A stretch of DNA of 64,000 nt from CAVRUF01 sp963716005 (GTDB taxonomy: Bacteria; Actinomycetota; Thermoleophilia; Gaiellales; Gaiellaceae), in the NCBI GenBank assembly GCA_963716005.1, contig OY970285.1, positions 310,001 to 374,000 of the forward strand, read 5' to 3'. The notes beneath the pieces are model-generated. The model was not told where the DNA came from. It did no database searches and saw only the letters and a list, made by a program, of their open reading frames with translations. This document shows, in pieces, positions 44,635 through 53,254 of this stretch (within the stretch, counting starts at the first letter, position 1; every line of letters starts with the position of its first letter). Both the position numbers and the translations under genes were made by a program.

Positions 44635-45354
44635 TTGTCCGGCATGGACGGACAACGAATCTCACGGCGCCGCGCCCTCGCCTGGCTGGGCGGGCTCGGC
44701 GTCCTCGCCTTCATCCCCGGCTGCGGCGGCGGCTCGAAGGCGACGACCGCCGTCGCGGCGGGCCCAGCCACGACCGCTGCGGGCACCACCACGGGCGCCG
44801 CCCCGAGCTGCGTCCTCATGCCCGAGCTGACCGAGGGCCCGTACTACCTCGACCTCGATCTCGTCCGCGCGGACATCACCGAGGATCGCGAGGGCGCGCC
44901 GCTCGCGCTTCGGGTGCTGGTCGTCGACGTGACGAGCTGCGAGCCGCTGAAGGACGCGGCCGTCGATATCTGGCACTGCGACGCCGAGGGCGCGTACTCC
45001 GGCGTCGAGGGCGGCGAGGGCACGTTCCTGCGCGGCATCCAGATGACCGACGCGTCCGGCCTCGCCGAGTTCGCGACGATCTACCCGGGCTGGTACATGG
45101 GCCGCGCAGTCCACGTGCACGTGAAGGTGCACGTCGGGACGAGCGAGGTGCACACGGGCCAGCTCTTCTTCGAGGACGAGACGAGCGCCGCGGTCTACGC
45201 CGAGGCAGAGCCGTACACAGAGCGCGGTCAGCCCGATCAGCTGAACGCTGACGACCAAATCTATGGCCAGAGCGACGGCACGACGATCGTCGCGGTCGAG
45301 CCGTCCGGCGACGGCTACACGGGCACGGTCACGCTCGGCGTGCAGCGCGCCTAG
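44635..45354 (+). CDS. Secreted intradiol ring-cleavage dioxygenase-like protein
   Basis: A 239-residue protein with Tat signal ISRRRALAWLGG and a possible lipobox FIPGC, then an Ala/Thr linker. The dioxygenase core has DIWHCDAEGAYSG and YPGWYMGRAVHVHVKVHV, with the two Tyr and two His of the non-heme Fe(III) site. Secreted Tat versions are common in actinobacteria and may act on lignin-derived or other aromatic compounds; activity here is untested. GAGGTGGGA precedes TTG 44635 by a good distance; ATG 44644 is the alternative start. Confidence 0.82.
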   Translation: MSGMDGQRISRRRALAWLGGLGVLAFIPGCGGGSKATTAVAAGPATTAAGTTTGAAPSCVLMPELTEGPYYLDLDLVRADITEDREGAPLALRVLVVDVTSCEPLKDAAVDIWHCDAEGAYSGVEGGEGTFLRGIQMTDASGLAEFATIYPGWYMGRAVHVHVKVHVGTSEVHTGQLFFEDETSAAVYAEAEPYTERGQPDQLNADDQIYGQSDGTTIVAVEPSGDGYTGTVTLGVQRA

Positions 45355-46067
45355 CCACGGTCGAACGTGATGAGCTCCTCGCGGCTCGATCCGCCGGAGA
45401 CCTGGACCGCGAGCACGAGCCCGACGCCGCGCGCGTAGAGCTTGTACTCGACCACGTCGGGCTCGATCGGGGTGAAGTCCCTGGTCAGGAGCGCCCCGTC
45501 GAACGAGCCGTACGGCGCGGACACGAGCTCGTCCACGCTCAGAACGGTGGCGCCGTCTTCGGCCTCCCCGGCGTAGTACTCCTGCCGGTACGTGAGCCCC
45601 GGCTCTGGTTCGGCCGGCATGGCGATCCCAGGCTGCGCGCCGTCGACGCCCGCCTCCCATGACCCGGCGGTGGTCGCGACCTCGCCGTTCTCGTACTCCT
45701 TCGTGTCCTCGCCCAGGTACCAGACGTTTCCGTCCGCGTCCTGGGCGTACCAGTCGAGCGTGTCCTCGACCAACTCTCCGTCCTCGGTGACGACGTCGTG
45801 GACGACGACCGCCTCGATGCCGGCGATCGTCTTCGTGTCGTCGGTCACCGTGACCTCGACGCGCTGCTCGGTGCCGTCCACGTCGGTCTCGCGGTACACC
45901 CAGTGGTCGCCCGGTGCGAAAGACAGGTAGGGGTTGTCGATCGTGGTCGTGAAGTCGGCCGGGTCGAGACCGACGGTGCCGCTTCCCTGGGGAAGTGCAT
46001 CGTCGTCGCCGCAGGCCGTCGCGGCAGTTGCGAGGAGCGCGGCGACGATGAGGATCGCGCGACGCAT
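45351..46067 (-). CDS. Secreted lipoprotein of unknown function
   Basis: A 238-residue protein with signal RRAILIVAALLATAATACGD and lipobox TAAC, start ATG 46067 behind AAGGGAG. The mature part is a beta-rich domain with NPYLSFAPGDHWVYRETDVD and DTLDWYAQDADGNVWYLGED, suggesting a lipocalin-like or propeller-like fold. I do not know the family. It overlaps the convergent dioxygenase gene by 4 bp. Confidence 0.7.
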   Translation of the reverse strand: MRRAILIVAALLATAATACGDDDALPQGSGTVGLDPADFTTTIDNPYLSFAPGDHWVYRETDVDGTEQRVEVTVTDDTKTIAGIEAVVVHDVVTEDGELVEDTLDWYAQDADGNVWYLGEDTKEYENGEVATTAGSWEAGVDGAQPGIAMPAEPEPGLTYRQEYYAGEAEDGATVLSVDELVSAPYGSFDGALLTRDFTPIEPDVVEYKLYARGVGLVLAVQVSGGSSREELITFDRG

Positions 46068-46156
46068 GGTTGCTCCCTTGCCGTCTCGCGGTCCACGGTA
46101 GCGCGGCGGTAACCAGATCGCCACATCCTCCGCCGACTGCGCTATACCTCGCAGTT

Positions 46157-47989
46157 GTGGCCAAACCGGTCGAGCAGAAGGAACGGGTCGTCATCCGCTT
46201 CGCCGGTGACTCGGGCGACGGGATGCAGCTCACCGGCGGGCGCTTCGCGAGCGAGACGGCGCTCTTCGGGAACGATCTGTCGACGCTGCCCGACTTCCCG
46301 GCGGAGATCCGCGCGCCGGCCGGCTCGCTGCCGGGCGTCTCGGGCTTCCAGATCCACTTCTCCGACCACGACATCCTCACGCCGGGCGACGCGCCGGACG
46401 TGCTCGTCGCGATGAATCCGGCGGCGCTGAAGACGAATATCCGCAGCCTCCCAAAGGGCGCGACGGTCATCGTCGACACGGACGCGTTCAACGACCGGAA
46501 CCTCCAGAAGGCGGGCTATGCGGCGAACCCGCTCGAGGACGACTCGCTCGCCGAGTACCAGGTGGAGCCGGTGCCGCTGACCTCGCTCACGCTCGAGGCG
46601 CTCAAGGAGTTCGACCTCACGCGGCGCGAGGGCGAGCGCTCCAAGAACATGTTCGCGCTCGGGCTCATGTCGTGGCTCTACAGCCGACCGACCGAGGGCA
46701 CGGTCGCGTTCCTGGAGAAGAAGTTCGCCCAGCGGCCCGAACTGGCCGCGGCGAACGTGAAGGCGTTCCGCGCGGGCTACGCGTTCGGAGAGACGACCGA
46801 GGAGTTCTCCGTCCAGTACGAGGTGAAGCCGGCCGCACTCCCGCCCGGCACCTACCGCAACGTGACCGGGAACCAGGCGCTCGCGATGGGGCTCGTGGCC
46901 GCCGCGCAGAAGTCGGGCCTGCCGCTCTTCCTCGGCGCGTACCCGATCACGCCGGCCTCGGGGATCCTCGAGGAGCTCGCGCGCCACAAGCGCTTCGGCG
47001 TGCGGACGTTCCAGGCCGAGGACGAGATCGCAGCCGTCGGCGCCGCCTTGGGCGCGTCCTTCGGCGGCGCGCTCGGCGTCTGCACCTCGAGCGGACCCGG
47101 CGTGGTGCTGAAGGCCGAGGCGATCGGGCTCGCGGTGACGCTCGAGCTGCCGCTGCTCGTCCTCGACATCCAGCGCGCGGGCCCGTCCACAGGAATGCCG
47201 ACGAAGCCCGAACAGGCGGATCTCCTGATGGTGCTGTTCGGCCGCAACGCCGAGTCCCCCGTGCCCGTGCTGGCCGCGTCGACGCCGGGGAACTGCTTCG
47301 ACATGGCGCTCGAGGCGGCGCGGATCTCGCTCACCTACCGCACGCCCGTGTACCTGCTCTCGGACGCGTACCTCGCGAACGGGTCGGAGCCGTGGCTCGT
47401 GCCCGACGCGGCCGCGATCCCGGAGATCCCGGTCGTGTTCGCGACAGAGCCGAACGACGGCGACAAGTTCCTCCCGTACGTGCGCGACGAGAAGCTGGCG
47501 CGCCAGTGGGCGATTCCCGGCACGCCCGGCCTCGAGCATCGCGTCGGCGGGCTCGAGAAAGAGGAGCGAACCGGGAACGTCTCGTACGACCCCGACAACC
47601 ACGACCTGATGGTTCGCATCCGCGCCGCGAAGGTGGCGGGGATCGAGGACGCGATCCCCGAGCTCGAGGTCGACCACCAGGAGGGGGCGCGGCTCCTGGT
47701 GCTCGGCTGGGGCGGCACGTATGGGTCGATCGCAGCCGCGGTACGACGCGTGCGCGACGGTGGGGGCGTGGTCGCGCAGGCGCATCTGCACTACCTCAAT
47801 CCGTTCCCGCGCAACCTCGGCGACGTGCTGCAGACGTACGACCGGGTACTCGTGCCGGAGCTCAACCTGGGTCAGCTCGTGAAGCTCGTCCGCGCGGAGT
47901 TCCTCGTGGACGCCCAGGGCTACAACCGTGTGCGCGGCGTGCCGTTCACCTCCGCCGAGCTCGCCGAGGCGATCGAGGCGATGCTGTGA
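46157..47989 (+). CDS. korA: 2-oxoglutarate/2-oxoacid:ferredoxin oxidoreductase alpha subunit
   Basis: A 610-residue fusion of the gamma-type (1 to about 190; RFAGDSGDGMQLTGGRFA) and alpha-type (FLGAYPITPASGILEELA, FQAEDEIAAVGAALGASFGG) parts. With KorB it oxidises a 2-oxoacid, most likely 2-oxoglutarate, to acyl-CoA and reduced ferredoxin. This two-subunit oxygen-tolerant form is used in the TCA cycle of actinobacteria. TATACC (46143-46148) lies eight bases before GTG 46157, so it is probably leaderless. The stop overlaps korB. Confidence 0.92.
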   Translation: MAKPVEQKERVVIRFAGDSGDGMQLTGGRFASETALFGNDLSTLPDFPAEIRAPAGSLPGVSGFQIHFSDHDILTPGDAPDVLVAMNPAALKTNIRSLPKGATVIVDTDAFNDRNLQKAGYAANPLEDDSLAEYQVEPVPLTSLTLEALKEFDLTRREGERSKNMFALGLMSWLYSRPTEGTVAFLEKKFAQRPELAAANVKAFRAGYAFGETTEEFSVQYEVKPAALPPGTYRNVTGNQALAMGLVAAAQKSGLPLFLGAYPITPASGILEELARHKRFGVRTFQAEDEIAAVGAALGASFGGALGVCTSSGPGVVLKAEAIGLAVTLELPLLVLDIQRAGPSTGMPTKPEQADLLMVLFGRNAESPVPVLAASTPGNCFDMALEAARISLTYRTPVYLLSDAYLANGSEPWLVPDAAAIPEIPVVFATEPNDGDKFLPYVRDEKLARQWAIPGTPGLEHRVGGLEKEERTGNVSYDPDNHDLMVRIRAAKVAGIEDAIPELEVDHQEGARLLVLGWGGTYGSIAAAVRRVRDGGGVVAQAHLHYLNPFPRNLGDVLQTYDRVLVPELNLGQLVKLVRAEFLVDAQGYNRVRGVPFTSAELAEAIEAML

Positions 47990-48993
47990 AAGACCTGCCC
48001 GTGCTGAACGCGAAGGACTTCAAGTCCGACCAGGAGGTCCGCTGGTGCCCGGGCTGCGGCGACTACGCGATCCTGGCCGCTGTGCAGAGCTTCCTCCCGG
48101 AGCTCGGGGTTCCGCGCGAGAACCTCGTGTTCGTGTCGGGGATCGGCTGCGCGGCGCGGTTCCCCTACTACGTGAACGCGTACGGGATGCACTCGATCCA
48201 CGGCCGTGCGGCGCCGATCGCGAGCGGCCTAGCGGTGTCGCGGCCGGATCTGTCCGTGTGGGTCGTGAGCGGCGACGGCGACGCGCTGTCGATCGGCGGC
48301 AACCACCTGCTGCACGCGCTGCGGCGCAACGTGAACATCCGGATCCTGCTCTTCAACAACCAGGTGTACGGGCTGACGAAGGGCCAGTACTCGCCGACGT
48401 CGCCGGTGGGCCAGGTGACGGGGCCGACGCCGATGGGGTCGATCGACTGGCCGCTGAATCCGATCTCGGTCGCGCTCGGCGCGGAGGCGACGTTCGTGGC
48501 GCGGTCGATCGATACGGATCGCGCGCATCTGACCGAGATGCTGCGCGCGGCGTCGAAGCACAAGGGGACGGCGTTCGTGGAGATCCTCCAGAACTGCAAC
48601 GTCTACAACGACGGCGCGTTCGACCACGTGCGCGCCGCGAAGGAGAACCGGATCGTGCTGGAGGACGGCACGCCGATCCGCTTCGGCGCCGAAGGCGAGC
48701 GCGGAGTTCGGCTTGGCTCGGACGGTACCGCGGAGCTGGTCGATGTGGCCGAAGTGGGGGAGGAGGCGCTGATGGTCCACGACGTCGCCGCGGAGCAGCC
48801 GACGCACGCGTTCGCGCTGGGCCGGCTGGGCTATCCGGTTCCCGGCCCGCTTCCGATCGGCGTGTTCCGCGCGGTCGAGCGGCCGACGTACGACGACCTG
48901 CTGGCCGGCCAGCTCACCGGCGCGGTCGAAACCCAGGGCCCGGGCGATCTGGAGTCGCTGCTCCATGCCGGGGACACCTGGCAGGTCGCTTAG
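47986..48993 (+). CDS. korB: 2-oxoglutarate/2-oxoacid:ferredoxin oxidoreductase beta subunit
   Basis: A 335-residue thiamine-diphosphate subunit. RWCPGCGDYAILAAVQ holds part of the Fe-S site; the ThDP/Mg motif is VVSGDGDALSIGGNH followed by NNQVYGLTKGQYSPTSPVG. GTG 47986 overlaps the korA stop as GTGA. It has a longer C-terminal part than archaeal forms, as in actinobacterial KorB. Confidence 0.93.
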   Translation: MKDLPVLNAKDFKSDQEVRWCPGCGDYAILAAVQSFLPELGVPRENLVFVSGIGCAARFPYYVNAYGMHSIHGRAAPIASGLAVSRPDLSVWVVSGDGDALSIGGNHLLHALRRNVNIRILLFNNQVYGLTKGQYSPTSPVGQVTGPTPMGSIDWPLNPISVALGAEATFVARSIDTDRAHLTEMLRAASKHKGTAFVEILQNCNVYNDGAFDHVRAAKENRIVLEDGTPIRFGAEGERGVRLGSDGTAELVDVAEVGEEALMVHDVAAEQPTHAFALGRLGYPVPGPLPIGVFRAVERPTYDDLLAGQLTGAVETQGPGDLESLLHAGDTWQVA

Positions 48994-49089
48994 CCGCGGC
49001 GGCACCCGGCGCCTCAGAGCACACGCGCGCGCGTCTAACCTCGGGTGTCCCTGTCCCTCCCGCCTACGCGATTGAGCGTAACCCGAGAA

Positions 49090-49128
49090 GGCGCACATGT
49101 CTGTCACGACCTGTGACGAATGTGCGCC
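49090..49128. terminator. Bidirectional hairpin between korB and csoR
   Basis: Arms GGCGCACAT (49090-49098) and ATGTGCGCC (49120-49128) pair over 9 bp, with an inner GTCAC/GTGAC pair (49103-49107, 49113-49117). It sits between convergent genes and could stop transcription from both sides. Confidence 0.55.
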
Positions 49129-49135
49129 GGATTCT
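49091..49135 (+). repeat. Dispersed intergenic element, copy B
   Basis: Begins CGCACATGTCTGTCAC (49092 onward) and ends GCGCCGGATTCT. Both ends match copy A (3101-3133, minus strand) with one or two differences; the middle is longer here and completes the hairpin. Confidence 0.45.
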
Positions 49136-49153
49136 CCCCGGCGTTCAAGCGCT

Positions 49154-49447
49154 CTAGCGCGTGTTCGCGAACCGCTGAACCGCGGCGAGGAGCTCCTTCG
49201 TCTTCTCCTCCGCAGCCGCGGGATCGCCCGAGGCCATCGCGCCGGCGACGCAGTGCGACACGTGGTCGTCGAGCACCTTCAGCGCGACGGTGTCGAGCGC
49301 CGTCGTCGCCGCGGAGATCTGCGTGAGGACGTCGATGCAGTAGCGGTCGTCCTCGATCATCCGCTCGATGCCGCGGACCTGGCCCTCGATGCGGTGGAGC
49401 CGGGCGATCAGGGCCTGCTTGTCGGCCGAATAGCCGGTCTCGGTCAT
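49154..49447 (-). CDS. csoR: CsoR-family copper-sensing repressor
   Basis: A 97-residue all-helical repressor with the Cu(I) ligands Cys37 (RYCIDVLTQ), His62 and Cys66 (DHVSHCV), the diagnostic C-H-C triad. It belongs to the copper rather than the formaldehyde (FrmR) or nickel branch by this pattern. ATG 49447 overlaps the copA stop as ATGA, so repressor and pump are one operon, with a CsoR-type operator ahead of copA. Confidence 0.92.
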   Translation of the reverse strand: MTETGYSADKQALIARLHRIEGQVRGIERMIEDDRYCIDVLTQISAATTALDTVALKVLDDHVSHCVAGAMASGDPAAAEEKTKELLAAVQRFANTR

Positions 49448-51541
49448 GTCGCTCCTTCCGTTCGGACGCTGCGGAACCGGCGCAGGCGCAGCGAGTTGGT
49501 GACCACGAAGAGGCTCGAGAACGCCATCGCGCCGGCGGCGATCATCGGGTTCAGCACGCCCGGCGACGGCGAGCGGGATCGCCGCGACGTTGTAGGCGAA
49601 CGCCCAGAAGAGGTTCCCCTTGATCGTGCTGAGCGTCCGCCGGGACAGCCGGATCGCGTCGACGGCGGCGCGCAGGTCGCCCGAGACGAGGGTCAGGTCG
49701 GACGCCTCGAGCGCCACGTCCGCGCCGGTGCCGAGCGCCAGTCCGAGGTCGGCCTGCGCCAGCGCGGGCGCGTCGTTGACGCCGTCGCCGACCACCGCGA
49801 CGACCTCGCCCTCCTCCTGGAGGCGCTGCACTTCGGCCGCCTTGCCCTCCGGCAGGACGCCCGCGATCACGAACCCGATCCCGACCTCCTCCGCGACCGC
49901 GCGTGCCGTTGCCTCGCCGTCGCCGGTCAGGAGAATCGGCTCGAGGCCGAGCGCGCGCAGACCGGCGACGGCCTCGGCGCTCGTCGGCTTCACCGTGTCC
50001 GAGATGACGAGCAGCCCGCGCTCGGCGCCGTCCCACGAAACCACCGCGACCGTGCCTTCGTGCGGCGACGCCGGACGGCCGACCGTGATCTCGCGTCCCT
50101 CGACCTGCGCCGTCACCCCGATCCCGGCGCTGGCCACGAACTCCTCCGCGACGGGCAGCGATCCGAGCTCCGCGCGCGCCCCGTCCGCGATCGCGCGTGC
50201 GATCGGATGCTCGCTTCCGTCCTCTGCCGCGCCCGCCAGGCGCAGCACATCCTCTCGGGAGGTCTCGTTCAGCGGCACGACCTCGACGAGCCGCATGCGC
50301 CCCTCGGTCACGGTGCCGGTCTTGTCCAGGACGACCGTGGTTGCCTTGCGCGTGCGCTCGAGGATCTCCGGACCTCGGATGATGACTCCGAGCTGCGCGC
50401 CGCGCCCCGTACCGACGAGGAGCGCAGTCGGCGTCGCCAGCCCGAGCGCGCACGGGCACGCGATGATCAGCACGGCGACGGCCGCCGTGAACGCCTCGCT
50501 CGGATCGCCGGTCACGACGAGCCAGCCGGCGAGCGTCGCCAGAGAGAGCGCCACGACGACGGGCACGAAGACGCCGGAGATCCGATCGGCGAGCCGCTGC
50601 ACCGGCGCCTTGCCCGTCTGGGCTTCGGTCACGAGCCGCGCGATCTGCGCGATCGCGGTGTCCGCGCCGATGCGGGTCGCGATCACGACGAGCCGTCCCG
50701 AGGTGTTGATCGTTCCGCCGGCGACCTTCGCGCCGGGTCCGACCTCCACAGGAACGGGTTCGCCGGTCAGCATCGACTGGTCGAGCGCGGAACTGCCTTC
50801 CACGACGACGCCGTCCGCGGCGAGCTTCTCGCCGGGGCGCACGACGAACCGGTCGCCGATACCGAGCTCCTCGGCGGGGATCTCCACTTCGACGCCGTCG
50901 CGCAGGACGCGTGCCTCCTTCGCGCCGAGCCTGGCGAGCGAGCGCAGCGCCTCGCCGGAGCGGCGCCTGGCCCGCGTCTCGAAGTACCGGCCGAGCAGGA
51001 TCAGCGTGGTCACGACGCCCGCGACCTCGAAGTACGTGTCCGCCGAGTCGACGGCCACGAGCGCGACCACCGACCAGGACCAGGCGGCGAGCGTCCCGAG
51101 CGAGACGAGCGTGTCCATCGTCGCCGCGCGATGGCGCAGCGAGCTCAAGGCGGCGCGATGGAACCCGGCGCCGCACCAGAAGACGACGGGAGTCGCGAGA
51201 ACGAGCGCGACCCACTCCCAGCCGGGGAAATGGAAGGCCGGGATCATCGAGATCGCGACGAGCGGCGCGGTCAGAGCCGCGGCCACGACCAACCGGAGCC
51301 GGAGCGGGGAGCGCGCCTCCGGTTCGTCGGCGACCGCGACGTGCGCGCCGTATCCAACTCCGACGACTGCGGCGACGAGGTCTTCGACGCCGACTTCGGG
51401 CGGATACGCGACCGACGCCCGCTCGGTAGCGAGGTTCACCTTGGCCTCGACGCCCTCCAGCGAGTTCAGCGACTTCTCGACCGTCACCGCGCAGGCGGCG
51501 CAGTGCATTCCCTCGACGGTCAACTCGACGGTGGAGGCCAC
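49444..51541 (-). CDS. copA: Copper-exporting P1B-type ATPase, one frameshift
   Basis: About 699 residues with one N-terminal metal-binding domain (GMHCAACAVTVEKSL), then the membrane CPC motif ACPCALGLATPT, phosphorylation site DKTGTVTEG, the HP motif SEHPIARAI, and the hinge GDGVNDAPALAQADLGLAL. The frame breaks near 49559-49561, where one extra base splits PLAVAG from VLNPMIAAGAMAFSSL and the final membrane helix, ending RTEGAT. GTG 51541 follows TATGAT by six bases, and the CsoR operator overlaps that promoter. Confidence 0.9.
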
Positions 51542-51547
51542 CGGCTC

Positions 51548-51567
51548 ATCATACCCTCAGGGGGTAT
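51548..51567 (-). promoter_or_regulatory. CsoR operator over the copA -10 box
   Basis: ATACCC-N5-GGGTAT (51551-51567) is a perfect dyad of the TACCC/GGGTA type bound by CsoR in other bacteria. It overlaps TATGAT (51553-51548 on the minus strand), which lies six bases before the copA GTG. Confidence 0.78.
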
Positions 51568-51572
51568 GGGCC

Positions 51573-53114
51573 TTAGCCGACCGCGGCGACGATCTCTTCG
51601 GACAGGCTCGGGAAGTCGCTCAGGAACTCGACGCGCTCGGCCTTGAACCGCTTCACCATCGCCTCGTACTCGTCGAGGCGGCCCTGCGCCTCGTACAGCC
51701 GGTGCGGCTGGAGCACGTCCAGGTCCTCCGGCTCCATCCCGGGAACCGCCGAGGCGACCTCGTAGCCGAAGTCCGGATCCGTCTCCCACGTGATCGTGCC
51801 GTCGGCGATGCCCTTGACGATCGCGGACGAGTGCCTGATGCGCACCTTCTTCGCCCGCTCGTCGTCGGCCTTGCCGCCGACCGAGCCGGTGTTCATGAGG
51901 AAGACCTCGAGCGGATGCTCGGCTACGAGCTCGAGGAAGCGGTTTCCCTGGAGGTCGTGCGGCATCGGGAAGAACGGGTTCGTGCCGGGCACGCGGAGGA
52001 ACTTGCCCTCCTCGGCCTTGCCGCCGGCGCTCGTCCCGGTCGTCTCCCCGAGCATGAAAAAGGCCGCTGCTTGCGGCCCGTCGAGCTTCGCGACTGCGGG
52101 GACGATGTTCTCGTTGCGGTTCAGGATCAGGAGGAAGTGCGCGTCGTCGATCGGCTGCGTCTCAGCCGATTCGATCACGTCGAACGGGAACGTCGCGCGG
52201 CCGTTCTTCGTGTACGACGTGTCGTAGAAGTCCACGTCGTCGCCGGTCTGCGACACGTTCTCGAGGTACGAGCGAGGCTGCGTGACCGCGCTGTAGATGG
52301 CCGGCTCGTCGTCGGAGTTGATGTTGAACGTCTTCGCGAAGCAGCCGTGCTCGGTGACGGAGACGCGCCCGTCGGCGAGCCACGCGACGAAGTCGTCCTG
52401 CACCGGTAGCGAGCCGTTCTGGCGGGTGAAGGTCGTCGTCGTCTTCCCCGTACCGGAGAGTCCGACGATCAGGCCGACGCGGTCGCCGCGCTCGGTCGGG
52501 ATGATCTTGCAGCCCGCGTGCAGCGGCAGCCCGCCGCGCTCGTAGACCATCTTGTTCCACATGCGGAGGAAGCCCTTCTTCGACTCGCCGAAGTAGTCGG
52601 AGTTGAGCACGCGCGTGACGCCCTGCTCGAGGTCGACGATGATCAGGCGGTCGTCCGGCATGCCCGGCGCCTCGAGGTTCGGCGTGTAGATGACGACGAG
52701 CTCGGGCTCGAACGTCTCGGGATCCTCGACCGGGAAGAGCAGCTGCTGCTGCATGCCGGCGATGTTCGCGTTCGCGGCCTCCATGAACAGGCGGACGGGC
52801 GTGCGCAGGTCGGGCTGCGCGCCCAGGTAGCCGTCGATCACGATCATCTCGCGGTCGGCGATGTACGCGTCCTGCTTGTCGATCCACTCGGCCGCGTCGT
52901 CGCTCGAGATCGTGCGCGGAATGCCGGGATCGTCCTCGTCGCTGATCACGAAGGTCGATGCGGTCGAGCGCGAGACTACGCGGGTTTCGAGGTTGAGGTT
53001 CCCGTACTTCGTCCAGCGGGCGTTCGGCATCTTGGCCGTCAGCTCCTGGAGCTCTTCGGCGGACGGATTGTCGTAGACGGCGGCCGCGGTCGGCAGCCGG
53101 AAAAGGGCCTTCAC
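51573..53114 (-). CDS. pckA: ATP-dependent phosphoenolpyruvate carboxykinase
   Basis: A 513-residue enzyme converting oxaloacetate and ATP to PEP, the first step of gluconeogenesis. The kinase P-loop is GLSGTGKTTTT; other marks are RSYLENVSQTG and the metal/oxaloacetate site LHAGCKII. GTG 53114 is chosen because AAGGAG lies nine bases before it; a TTG at 53132 is the alternative. Just upstream, CTCCTTCAAGGAG is self-complementary over the ribosome-binding site, and TATAGT (fwd 53154-53159) is a likely -10 box. ATP-type (not GTP-type) PEPCK is notable in an actinobacterium. Confidence 0.95.
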   Translation of the reverse strand: MKALFRLPTAAAVYDNPSAEELQELTAKMPNARWTKYGNLNLETRVVSRSTASTFVISDEDDPGIPRTISSDDAAEWIDKQDAYIADREMIVIDGYLGAQPDLRTPVRLFMEAANANIAGMQQQLLFPVEDPETFEPELVVIYTPNLEAPGMPDDRLIIVDLEQGVTRVLNSDYFGESKKGFLRMWNKMVYERGGLPLHAGCKIIPTERGDRVGLIVGLSGTGKTTTTFTRQNGSLPVQDDFVAWLADGRVSVTEHGCFAKTFNINSDDEPAIYSAVTQPRSYLENVSQTGDDVDFYDTSYTKNGRATFPFDVIESAETQPIDDAHFLLILNRNENIVPAVAKLDGPQAAAFFMLGETTGTSAGGKAEEGKFLRVPGTNPFFPMPHDLQGNRFLELVAEHPLEVFLMNTGSVGGKADDERAKKVRIRHSSAIVKGIADGTITWETDPDFGYEVASAVPGMEPEDLDVLQPHRLYEAQGRLDEYEAMVKRFKAERVEFLSDFPSLSEEIVAAVG

Positions 53115-53200
53115 TCTGCGCCACTCCTTCAAGGAGACGACGGGGACTGGCCAACTATAGCCCTGTCGAGATACCCGTCTTCGATTGAAGGCAAAACGAA

Positions 53201-53228
53201 GGAAGGCGGCCCTTGCGGACCGCCTTCC
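53201..53228 (-). terminator. Rho-independent terminator of the phosphatase gene
   Basis: Arms GGAAGGCGG (53201-53209) and CCGCCTTCC (53220-53228) form a perfect 9-bp stem. On the minus strand a T-rich run (TTCGTTTTG) follows, about 27 bases past the phosphatase stop codon. Confidence 0.75.
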
Positions 53229-53254
53229 GTGAGATTCGAATCAGGGCCGGGGGC

